From: CAZCDM01 sp964497475
GTDB taxonomy: Bacteria > Planctomycetota > Phycisphaerae > SM23-33
Reading direction: 5' to 3'
Assembly: GCA_964497475.1 (NCBI GenBank)
Contig: CAZCDM010000076.1
Coordinates: forward strand, 1-10,991
Length of the DNA: 10,991 nucleotides
A program made the translations under genes and the position numbers. The stretch's first letter is position 1. Each line of letters starts with the position of its first letter. Below the pieces are notes generated by a model. The model was not told the origin of the DNA. It was given only the letters and a program-made list of their open reading frames with translations, and searched no databases. Shown piece after piece: positions 1 through 6,744 of this stretch.

Positions 1-136
1 CCGTCGTATGCGGCGTGTAGATCGTCGCAATGCCATCGCTCAGGCCGATCTGGTCGATGGCCTTGTGGACCTCCGAGGTGATGTCGATGAGACAGGCGTG
101 ACGCGGCGTGGAAACGGCAAACTCGGCTGTGGGCAT
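1..136 (-). CDS. yjbQ: YjbQ/UPF0047 family protein, N-terminal part (cut by window edge)
   Basis: Only the first 45 codons are inside the window; the gene continues past the left edge. The translation begins MPTAEFAVSTPRHACLIDIT and ends in GIATIYTPHTT. The IDIT...V..AI...G..DGI pattern followed by a Y-x-PHTT motif is typical of the UPF0047/YjbQ family, whose members are about 130 to 140 residues long and are often named 'secondary thiamine-phosphate synthase enzyme'. In some bacteria they show weak ThiE-like activity, but the physiological role is unsettled. The ATG at 136 is preceded by GGAG (143-146) with a 6-base gap, and no in-frame start lies just upstream. A promoter candidate at 170-198 would give a leader of about 27 bases. 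The gene lies 73 bases after the dehydrogenase gene on the same strand. The family call rests on a short segment, and the rest of the gene would settle it. Confidence 0.8.
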   Translation of the reverse strand, partial: MPTAEFAVSTPRHACLIDITSEVHKAIDQIGLSDGIATIYTPHTT

Positions 137-169
137 GGTCGGCTCCGGCTGAGAGAATTGACAGGCCCC

Positions 170-198
170 ATCCTACGCGCACGGGCCGAGGCTGGCAA
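170..198 (-). promoter_or_regulatory. Candidate sigma70-type promoter for the yjbQ-like gene
   Basis: On the minus strand a TTGCCA -35 hexamer (193-198) is followed after exactly 17 bases by TAGGAT (170-175), matching the consensus at 5 of 6 and 4 of 6 positions. Transcription would begin near 163, about 27 bases before the ATG at 136. The site lies in the only spacer between the dehydrogenase stop and this gene. It has the same hexamer type and spacing as the candidates at 3264-3292, 4698-4726 and 8476-8504. Confidence 0.4.
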
Positions 199-209
199 GA
201 AAGCGGCAA

Positions 210-1256
210 TCACTGATTGACGATGTTCTGCGGATCGTCCATCAGGAAGCCATGGATGTTTTCGATGGTCGTCTCGATAATCCGTCGCAACGCTTCAGCG
301 GAGTTGAACGCATTGTGCGGCGTGATGATGACGTTGGGCATCCGCAGCAGCCTGTGCTGCTGGACGACCTTCCGCAACGTGTCGACGTCGTAGCTCTGGC
401 TGAGTATCTGGGCTTCCTCGCTGACGACCTGCTCGGCTTCGAGCACATCGAGCCCGGCCCCGGCGAGCTGGTCGTCCTGCAGGGCTTCGACCAGGGCGGC
501 CGAGTCGACCACACCACCGCGGGCGGTGTTGATGAGAATGGCGGACGACTTCATCTTGCCCAGGGCCTCGGCGTCGATGAGATGGCGGGTCTTCTCGTTG
601 AGCGGCACGTGAATGCTCAGCACGTCCGACTCGGCCAGAAGCGTATCGAAGTCCACGTAGCGGAATCCATACTCGCCAGCCAGCATCGCCTCGGGCTGGA
701 CGTCATAGGCGATCCGCTGCATGCCGAACCCACCGGCAATGCGCATGGCCTTGGCACCGATATTCCCCACGCCCAAGCAGCCGAACGTCTTGCCGGCCAG
801 GTCCATGCCGCGCAACCCCTCCAGGCTGAAATCGCCCGAGCTGGTCCGCTCGTAGCAGCGATGGATCTTCCGCGACAGGGCCAGAAGCATGCCAAAGGCG
901 TGCTCGGCCACGGTGTGATCGCCGTAGGTCGGCACGTTCGCCACGCGGATACCGTTCTCGTTGCAGTAGCCCAAGCCGATATGATCGAACCCGGTCGAGC
1001 GGGTCGCGATCAATTCCAGTTCCCCCATGCGGGCGAGTTGATCGGCCGAGCAGTCCGAGTGGATGAACGGGCTGAAGACGGTGACCCCCTCGGGGATGTC
1101 TTCGTCGGCCAGTTGTTCCACCGTTCCGGCCCGGGTGTGGATGTCGCACTTCTGCGGACACAACGTGGCCAGCTGGTCCTGCTCCCACGGTTCGAGCTCC
1201 ACATAAAGAATCTTTGCCTTGCGATTCAGTTCGTCATAGGGACATGTCTCAGTCAT
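210..1256 (-). CDS. D-isomer-specific 2-hydroxyacid dehydrogenase (D-lactate dehydrogenase-like)
   Basis: This 348-residue protein is a full-length NAD-dependent D-2-hydroxyacid dehydrogenase, which would interconvert a 2-oxoacid and a D-2-hydroxyacid in the cytoplasm. The substrate-binding half carries the D-lactate dehydrogenase-like TRSTGFDHI stretch (85-93). The Rossmann motif GVGNIG is at 162-167. An Asp (D185) ends the second strand of that fold, which favours NAD over NADP. The catalytic triad appears intact: Arg246 in NTARGG, Glu273 in LDVLE and His314 in TPHNAF. An insertion at about 278-306, between Glu273 and His314, resembles that of the D-lactate dehydrogenase subgroup, so D-lactate formation from pyruvate is the likeliest reaction, but the substrate cannot be fixed from sequence. 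The start at 1256 has AGGTGA a few bases upstream. The gene follows lepA after 164 bases, too far to assume co-transcription. Confidence 0.9.
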   Translation of the reverse strand: MTETCPYDELNRKAKILYVELEPWEQDQLATLCPQKCDIHTRAGTVEQLADEDIPEGVTVFSPFIHSDCSADQLARMGELELIATRSTGFDHIGLGYCNENGIRVANVPTYGDHTVAEHAFGMLLALSRKIHRCYERTSSGDFSLEGLRGMDLAGKTFGCLGVGNIGAKAMRIAGGFGMQRIAYDVQPEAMLAGEYGFRYVDFDTLLAESDVLSIHVPLNEKTRHLIDAEALGKMKSSAILINTARGGVVDSAALVEALQDDQLAGAGLDVLEAEQVVSEEAQILSQSYDVDTLRKVVQQHRLLRMPNVIITPHNAFNSAEALRRIIETTIENIHGFLMDDPQNIVNQ

Positions 1257-1420
1257 GATTCACCTCAGCTCATTATAGACGCCGGGCGCTGGCTGTTCGC
1301 TGGGCTTCTCGGCCATGACCAACCCGTTCGGCTTCTTAGAGCGCCACGCACCGGCCCTGGCGAAGGCAACAGATCGGCCGAGCCTGACACAAGAACCGCC
1401 CGACCGTCGTCACTGCCTCG

Positions 1421-3217
1421 CTACTCGCCGGGGTCGAGCACAGCCATGAAGGCCGACTGGGGAATCTCGACATTGCCGACCATCTTCATACGCTTTTTGC
1501 CGGCCTTTTGCTTCTCCAGCAGCTTGCGCTTTCGCGTCACGTCACCGCCGTAGCATTTGGCGGTCACGTTCTTCCGCAGGGCGCGGATCGTCTCTCGCGC
1601 GATGACGCGACTGCCGATGGCCGCCTGGAGGGGAATCTCGAACTGGTGGCGGTCGATCTCTTTCCGCAGCCGTTGGATGAGGCTGCGCCCGCGGGCGTCG
1701 GCTTTGCTGCGGTGGCAGATGATGCTCAGCGCGTCGACCCGCTGGCCGTTGACGAGGATGTCCATCTTCACCAGGTCGTCGGGGAAATGGCCGATGAGTT
1801 CGAAGTCCATCGTCCCGTAGCCGCGGGTGGCGCTTTTGAGCTTGTCGTAGAAGTCGAAGATGATCTCCGCCAGCGGCATGCGGTAGGTGAGGATGACGCG
1901 CTCGGCCGAGAGATATTCCGTTTCGACATACGTGGCGCGGCGTTCCTCGGCGAGGGTCATCACCGCGCCGATATAGTCGGCCGGGACGATCAGGTCCACC
2001 CGCATGACCGGCTCGCGGATTTCCTCGATGTAGTTCGGGTCGGGCAGATCGCCGGCCGAGTCGACCTCCAGGATCTCGCCATCGCTCTTGAGCACCTGGT
2101 ACGGCACGGTCGGAGCCGTCTGGACGACGTCGATATCGTGCTCGCGTTCAAGGCGTTCCTGGACGATCTCCATGTGCAGCATGCCCAGGAACCCGCAGCG
2201 GAAGCCAAAGCCCAGCGCGTCGGAGGAAATCGGCTGGAAGATCAACGACGAGTCGTTGAGCTGGAGTTTTTCCAACGCTTCGCGCAGTTCGGGAAAGGGC
2301 GTGCCCGGACCCGGGTAGAAATCGCAGTAGACCATCTGCTGCGGCGGGCGGTAGCCGGGCAGGGGTTCCTCGGCCGGGTCGGCGTCGCGGGTGATGGTAT
2401 CGCCCACATGGACCGAGCTGATATCGCGAATGGCCGCGACGACATAGCCGACCTCGCCGGCACTCATCGTCTTGACGCCGGTGGGCTTGGGTGTGAACTT
2501 GCCCATCTCGGATATCTGGTAGACCTCGTCCGTGCCGAGCGTGCGGATTTTATCGCCGACCGACAGCTTGCCATCGACCATGCGGACGTAGACCACCACG
2601 CCGCGGTAGTCATCGAAGGTGCTGTCGAAGACCAGGGCCCGACACGTTCCATTCGGGTCGCCGCTGGGCGCGGGCAGTTGACGGACGACGGCCTGGAGCA
2701 TTTCATCCGTGCCCTCGCCGGACTTGGCCGAGGTGAAGATGCTGTCCTCGGCCGGCTGGTGGATGAGAGCCTCGATTTCCATAGCGGTATCTTCCGGCCG
2801 GGCCGCGGGCAGGTCGATCTTGTTGACCACGGGCACGAGCACCAGGCCGCTCTTCTGGGCGAGGTGGGCATTGGCGACGGTCTGGGCTTCGACGCCCTGG
2901 GCACAGTCGACGACCAGCAGGGCGCCCTCGCAGGCGGCGAGGCTGCGGCTGACCTCGTAGTGAAAGTCCACGTGCCCGGGCGTGTCGATCATGTTTAGCA
3001 TGTAGGTCTCGCCGTCGAGTTCGTACTGGATCGTCACGGCCGAGGCTTTGATTGTAATGCCCCGCTCGCGTTCGAGCTCCATATCGTCCAGGAGCTGCTC
3101 GCGGAACTCCCGCTGCGTGATAGCCCCGGCGCGCAGCAGCATGCGGTCGGCCAGAGTGCTCTTGCCGTGGTCGATGTGAGCGATGATGCTGAAATTGCGG
3201 ATGTGGCTTTGGTCCAT
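1421..3217 (-). CDS. lepA: Elongation factor 4 (LepA), ribosome-associated GTPase
   Basis: This 598-residue protein is a standard-length LepA/EF4, a translational GTPase that acts on the bacterial ribosome and is linked to back-translocation or to initiation and 30S assembly. The GTPase motifs are complete: AHIDHGKS (13-20), RGIT (52-55), DTPGH (78-82), NKID (132-135) and a SAK G5 motif. The EF4-specific C-terminal domain, not found in EF-G, carries the hallmark KCYGGDVTRK (554-563). I start the gene at the ATG at 3217 (MDQSHIRNFSIIAHIDHGKS). The frame is open to an ATG at 3298, but the extra 27 residues do not resemble the family, and that ATG lies upstream of a good promoter (3264-3292). 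No clear Shine-Dalgarno sequence precedes 3217. The stop is TAG. I see no frameshift or missing motif. Confidence 0.97.
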   Translation of the reverse strand: MDQSHIRNFSIIAHIDHGKSTLADRMLLRAGAITQREFREQLLDDMELERERGITIKASAVTIQYELDGETYMLNMIDTPGHVDFHYEVSRSLAACEGALLVVDCAQGVEAQTVANAHLAQKSGLVLVPVVNKIDLPAARPEDTAMEIEALIHQPAEDSIFTSAKSGEGTDEMLQAVVRQLPAPSGDPNGTCRALVFDSTFDDYRGVVVYVRMVDGKLSVGDKIRTLGTDEVYQISEMGKFTPKPTGVKTMSAGEVGYVVAAIRDISSVHVGDTITRDADPAEEPLPGYRPPQQMVYCDFYPGPGTPFPELREALEKLQLNDSSLIFQPISSDALGFGFRCGFLGMLHMEIVQERLEREHDIDVVQTAPTVPYQVLKSDGEILEVDSAGDLPDPNYIEEIREPVMRVDLIVPADYIGAVMTLAEERRATYVETEYLSAERVILTYRMPLAEIIFDFYDKLKSATRGYGTMDFELIGHFPDDLVKMDILVNGQRVDALSIICHRSKADARGRSLIQRLRKEIDRHQFEIPLQAAIGSRVIARETIRALRKNVTAKCYGGDVTRKRKLLEKQKAGKKRMKMVGNVEIPQSAFMAVLDPGE

Positions 3218-3263
3218 GGGGTCACACGTCGGGCCCGTCGGCCGGGCTGATGAGAAGAGCGGC

Positions 3264-3292
3264 AGTATAGCACATCGGGCGAAATCCGCCAA
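3264..3292 (-). promoter_or_regulatory. Candidate lepA promoter with extended -10
   Basis: On the minus strand TTGGCG (3287-3292) and TATACT (3264-3269) are separated by exactly 17 bases, and a TGC directly precedes the -10, matching the extended -10 form TGn. Transcription would begin near 3257, giving a leader of about 40 bases to the lepA ATG at 3217. This is the best promoter-like sequence in the window. It lies in the 101-base gap after the HEAT-like gene, so lepA probably has its own promoter. Confidence 0.5.
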
Positions 3293-3318
3293 TGGCACGC
3301 GGCGGTCCGGCCGAGCGA

Positions 3319-4653
3319 TCAGCCTCCCGCGGAGGGGTTGATCGACTCCATCACGTGGCGGTCGATGTACTGCCTCGTCAGCCGATCGGCCGAGCGTTCG
3401 CGAAACTTGCGGATGTCCGGAATGGCCGGTGCGGCAAAGGGGCCAAGGGCTTCGAGGGCACGCAGGGCGCCTTGCGGGGCGGCAGCATGCTGCTCGCCGG
3501 GGAAGAGATAAATCTGCGACAGTTCGAGCAGTCGCTGTTTTTTCTCGGCCGGGGTCTGGGGCGTCACGAGATAGCCCAGCGTGGTGAGGATCGTCTCCGC
3601 CCGCTTGGGGCCGGGGCGAGGCACGCGTTTTTCCAGGGCGTCCAGCAGCATATCGAACGACTCGGCAGCCTGGTTGCTATGGGCGATCAACGTCTCGCCA
3701 GCGGCTCGCTGAACCGTCACGCCGCGATCCCACACCACGAGGTTGACCATCTGCGGGATAACCACGTCGGGCTTGTAGCTCAGGGCAAAGCTGAAGACCT
3801 CCGCCGCGGCGGCACGGACTTCATCGCGCGGGTCGCCACCCTCGCCGGGCGCCCGCAGCAGGGCCAGCACCTTCTCGCCCAGCTCGGGAGTCTTGAGAAT
3901 CGTCATGCCCAGATAGGTCGCCGCCTTGGTTCGGACCATCGGGTTGAAATGGCCCAACGCCTGCATCGCCTGGGCTTGACTGTCGATGTCCGGATCGAAG
4001 GACATGGTCTTCCAGTCCTGGATCGACCGGGCGAGGATATCGTTGGGCCGCTCGGTTTGCTGGTAGGCATCCATGGCGGCGTAGAGGGCTTTGACGGCGG
4101 GGATCTGATCGCCCTGGCCGGCGTAGCGGGTCAGCACGCTCTGGAGCATGTGGCTCAGCAGGCGCTGCTCGCCGTAGCTGACGGTCTCGGCTTGGCTGAG
4201 CGCGTTGAGGCGATCGGCCAGCAGGGTTACCAGCTCCAGACGAGCCTGGGGGGTCAGTTCGGTTTCGTTCTCCGGGCGGGCGAGTTTCCAGTAGGTCCGC
4301 AGGAGGATGCGTTGCGGCCAGGTGCGTTCGGTGCTGTTGAGCAGCTTGGCGAGGTCCTGCTTGGGCAGGCCCTCCCGGCCGAACATCTGGATGACCGTGA
4401 GGTTGAACATATCCGCGGCGCCGCGGTCCATCATGCTGGTGGCGACCTCGACGTAGTCGTCCACGGGCAGTTGACTGATGAGCTGGACGAGGCTTTCCCG
4501 CGCGGCGACGAAGTCGTCGCTGTTGACGTCGGCACGGCGCATGATGCGCCAGTAGTGCTTCGCCTGGGCCTGGGCTTTGTTGAGTTTCTCGTCGCCCAGA
4601 GCAACGGGAACGGCCACGGTGAGAATCATCAGGGCAATCAGTGCAGTCCGCAT
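3319..4653 (-). CDS. Exported HEAT-repeat-like protein of unknown function
   Basis: I do not recognise a named family for this 444-residue protein. It opens with a signal peptide (MRTALIALMILTVAVPVALG, probable cleavage after residue 20), so it should be exported. The rest looks almost entirely helical. Paired amphipathic helices with HEAT-like spacing are visible at about 225-255, 275-305, 310-345 and 392-420, with features such as a proline or Asp before a V/VR-A-A helix (PMVRTKAATYLG, DEVRAAAAEVFSFA, VTVQRAAGETLIA). HEAT arrays usually act as protein-binding scaffolds, but the partner here is unknown. The mature protein contains no cysteine. The start at 4653 is supported by GGAGGT at 4663-4668 and by a promoter candidate at 4698-4726. 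It lies 107 bases after the DsbD-type gene and 101 bases before lepA. TPR or another alpha-solenoid fold is the main alternative to HEAT. Confidence 0.8.
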   Translation of the reverse strand: MRTALIALMILTVAVPVALGDEKLNKAQAQAKHYWRIMRRADVNSDDFVAARESLVQLISQLPVDDYVEVATSMMDRGAADMFNLTVIQMFGREGLPKQDLAKLLNSTERTWPQRILLRTYWKLARPENETELTPQARLELVTLLADRLNALSQAETVSYGEQRLLSHMLQSVLTRYAGQGDQIPAVKALYAAMDAYQQTERPNDILARSIQDWKTMSFDPDIDSQAQAMQALGHFNPMVRTKAATYLGMTILKTPELGEKVLALLRAPGEGGDPRDEVRAAAAEVFSFALSYKPDVVIPQMVNLVVWDRGVTVQRAAGETLIAHSNQAAESFDMLLDALEKRVPRPGPKRAETILTTLGYLVTPQTPAEKKQRLLELSQIYLFPGEQHAAAPQGALRALEALGPFAAPAIPDIRKFRERSADRLTRQYIDRHVMESINPSAGG

Positions 4654-4697
4654 ACGGTCTGTACCTCCGGTGAGGAAGGATGGTTTTGCATTGCGTT

Positions 4698-4726
4698 ACG
4701 ATACTCGCCCCGCGGAGGGCTGGCAA
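4698..4726 (-). promoter_or_regulatory. Candidate promoter for the HEAT-like gene
   Basis: On the minus strand TTGCCA (4721-4726, 5 of 6 matches) and TATCGT (4698-4703, 4 of 6) are 17 bases apart. Transcription would begin near 4691, with a leader of about 38 bases and a strong Shine-Dalgarno GGAGGT at 4663-4668. The site falls in the short gap downstream of the DsbD-type gene, suggesting that the HEAT-like gene can be expressed independently. Confidence 0.4.
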
Positions 4727-4760
4727 GGAGTTTTGGGAAAGGCTCACCGGGCCGGCGGCG

Positions 4761-6638
4761 TCAGGAGCCCTGCCGGCGCGCCTGGTCGATGGCGTTGAGC
4801 AGGCTCTCGCGGGTCAGATCGCTGCGGAACGGGCCCAGCGGTTCGCCCCGGGCGGGGTAGACCAGCGTCAGCGGCACGGCCGAGCCCAAGCCGTTCTCGT
4901 GCAGCCAGCGGGCGGCGGGCATATCGCGCCGGGAGACGTCGGCCTTGACGTAGAGCACGTCGGGCTGATCGAGCACGTCGGCCACGGCCGGGGTGTTGAA
5001 GATGGCGGCCTCCTGCTGGAGACACTTGGTGCACCACGCGGCGGTGAATTTTACGACGACGACCCGGCCCTGCTGGCGGGCCTGGACGATGCGGTCCCAG
5101 TCGAAGGAGGCTGCCCGGGCCAGCGGCGGCGCGGGCGGGCGGAGCATCCACGCCCCAGCCCCGACAACCAGCCCAGCGGCGATGAGCCGAACAGGCAGCT
5201 TGCGCCGCAGCGGTGCATCGTAGCGGACCCAGCCTGCCCCGATCCACAAGCCCAGCACGAGCAGCACCAGCCAGGCCGCCACCCAGAACGGATAGCTCGA
5301 CCCCTCGCCGCGCAGCGTGCCGATCAGCCAGACCGCCACCAGCAGCAGCACGAAGCCGGTCGTCTGCTTGAAGCGTTCCATCCATTGGCCCGGCCGGGGC
5401 AAAACGTCCACGAGCTTCGGCACGGCCGCCAGCAGTGCGTGCGGCAGGCTCATGCCCAGGCCGACCGTCAAAATTACCGCCGTGCCTGCCGGCAGCGAGG
5501 CCGTCTGCGCCCACGTCAGCGCCGCAGCCAGAAATGCAAAGCTGCACGGCGTGGCCAGAATCGCCAGCATCACGCCCATGCCAGCACTCTTGAAATGCCC
5601 GCCCCGAGCCGACTGGACGGTGCTCTCCAGCGAGGCGACCTTGCCGGGCACGATCACGTGGAACACGCCCAGCAGGTTCGCCGCCAGGGCCACCACCACC
5701 GTCGCAAGGGCGACGATGACGGCCGGGTTCTGAAAGCCCTCGTTGAGGTCGAAGGCCCGGCCCGTCGTGAGCTTCAGCACGATATTGAGCCCGGCCACCG
5801 CGGCGAAGAAGAGCATCATCCCCCCGGCAAAGCTCAGGCCCATCGTCACGAATCGCCTGCGAGACGCACCGGCCATCTCGACGATGCTGAGGATGCGGAT
5901 CGGAATCACCGGCAGGACGCAGGGCATGATGTTCAGCGTCAGCCCGGCCAGCAACGCAACGCCCAGCGCCAGGGCCAGGCTCATTCGCGAGCTGTCCGTC
6001 TGGCCCGGCAGGTCGGCCCGGGCCGGCGGGGTCGGTTCGGCCGGCTGAGCTGAGTCGAACTGCTGCTGCAACGCTGGCGTCCAGTCGGGCGAGGGCTGGG
6101 ACGTGGTCGCGAGGCGGACGACCGCCGATGCAGATATCGACTCGCCGGACAGCGGCTGGACGTCGATGCACAAATCGTCAGGCCCGCCGCAAATCTGCCC
6201 CTGCGGCGTGATGCGGATCGCAATCTCCCGGCCGGGCTGGAGGGCGTCACCCGCCCGCAGCGTTACGAACACGGTGGCCCGCCGGGCGTAGGACAATATC
6301 TCCGCCTTGCGGTCGCCGAGGTCGGTCAGCTTGGGCTTGGCCGGGGGCCATCGCGTCTCGATGACCTCTAACGGCCCGGCCGATACGTCCAGCCGAGCCG
6401 GCTTGACCGGCCCGCCCGGCTGCGGACCGTAGTAGACCCACCCATCGGCGATGTCGATGCGCAGCGCGACGGTGAACGACTCACCCGGCGCGACAGCCTG
6501 CTGCGAGGAAATCGCCGCAAGGGTCAGCACATCGCTCGGCCCGGCGGGCGCTGCCGGCAGATCGAACGAGCCGAACTGCCCCGCCGCCGAACCGGCCAGA
6601 CCCACCAGCACTGCCATTACGCAAAAGATTCGATTCAT
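4761..6638 (-). CDS. dsbD: DsbD-type thiol:disulfide interchange protein (three-domain)
   Basis: This 625-residue protein has the full DsbD plan. In proteins of this type, electrons from cytoplasmic thioredoxin pass through the membrane domain to reduce periplasmic thiol proteins. A signal peptide (1-20) is followed by an N-terminal periplasmic domain with a Cys pair (C150, C157). A hydrophobic multi-pass region (about 219-500) carries the paired redox cysteines in NIMPC (C240) and ATPC (C365). A C-terminal thioredoxin-like domain has the active site WCTKC (C536, C539) and a likely cis-proline (P589). All six expected cysteines are present, so the relay should work. The start is the ATG at 6638, with GGGAG 6 bases upstream (6645-6649); the frame is open to an ATG at 6707, but those 23 residues are charged and would bury the signal peptide. 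A link to cytochrome c maturation or disulfide isomerisation cannot be judged from the neighbours. Confidence 0.92.
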   Translation of the reverse strand: MNRIFCVMAVLVGLAGSAAGQFGSFDLPAAPAGPSDVLTLAAISSQQAVAPGESFTVALRIDIADGWVYYGPQPGGPVKPARLDVSAGPLEVIETRWPPAKPKLTDLGDRKAEILSYARRATVFVTLRAGDALQPGREIAIRITPQGQICGGPDDLCIDVQPLSGESISASAVVRLATTSQPSPDWTPALQQQFDSAQPAEPTPPARADLPGQTDSSRMSLALALGVALLAGLTLNIMPCVLPVIPIRILSIVEMAGASRRRFVTMGLSFAGGMMLFFAAVAGLNIVLKLTTGRAFDLNEGFQNPAVIVALATVVVALAANLLGVFHVIVPGKVASLESTVQSARGGHFKSAGMGVMLAILATPCSFAFLAAALTWAQTASLPAGTAVILTVGLGMSLPHALLAAVPKLVDVLPRPGQWMERFKQTTGFVLLLVAVWLIGTLRGEGSSYPFWVAAWLVLLVLGLWIGAGWVRYDAPLRRKLPVRLIAAGLVVGAGAWMLRPPAPPLARAASFDWDRIVQARQQGRVVVVKFTAAWCTKCLQQEAAIFNTPAVADVLDQPDVLYVKADVSRRDMPAARWLHENGLGSAVPLTLVYPARGEPLGPFRSDLTRESLLNAIDQARRQGS

Positions 6639-6744
6639 GACAAACTCCCTTTTCAGTCGTACTATTGTAACGCATCGGCTGGGCGCGAGGTTCCGCTTGC
6701 CTCGCAATAGCTACCGGCCGCTTTCGTTAAACCGGGAGATGACC
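6639..6744. promoter_or_regulatory. Divergent intergenic region between the dsbD-type gene and the exported TPR-like gene
   Basis: These 106 bases must hold the start signals of both divergent genes. On the minus strand TACAAT (6664-6669) is a good -10 match for the dsbD-type gene, with a leader of about 19 bases, but I find no convincing -35 at 16 to 19 bases. For the rightward gene TTGCCT (6697-6702) could be a -35, but no -10 sits at the right distance. The region is less GC-rich than its flanks. No clear operator repeat is visible. Confidence 0.35.
6734..6738 (+). promoter_or_regulatory. Shine-Dalgarno site that decides the start of the 6745 gene
   Basis: GGGAG ends directly before an in-frame ATG at 6739 and 6 bases before a second in-frame ATG at 6745. 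The usual 5 to 9 base spacing favours 6745, where the protein begins MSRPILALFL, a clean signal peptide. Starting at 6739 would add only Met-Thr. Confidence 0.6.

Noticed and set aside
149..154. CTGAGA on the plus strand, resembling one block of the TPP riboswitch, near the yjbQ-like gene
   Set aside because: The other conserved blocks are absent nearby, and it is on the strand opposite to the gene it would control.
1272..1277. Perfect TATAAT on the minus strand just upstream of the dehydrogenase gene
   Set aside because: No -35-like hexamer lies 16 to 18 bases upstream, and transcription would begin within the Shine-Dalgarno site, leaving a leader of only about 9 bases. Chance or a leaderless-type start cannot be told apart.
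3286..3305. Hairpin CCGCC / GGCGG with a 10-base loop after the HEAT-like gene, as a terminator
   Set aside because: The stem is only 5 bp, the loop is long, no T run follows, and it overlaps the lepA -35 box.
252..6053. Long plus-strand open frames at 252-1553, 1508-2998, 3292-4860 and 4680-6053 opposite the leftward genes
   Set aside because: They lie antisense to genes with clear family motifs, their translations are rich in Arg/Gly/His/Gln without recognisable motifs, and such shadows are expected in GC-rich coding DNA.
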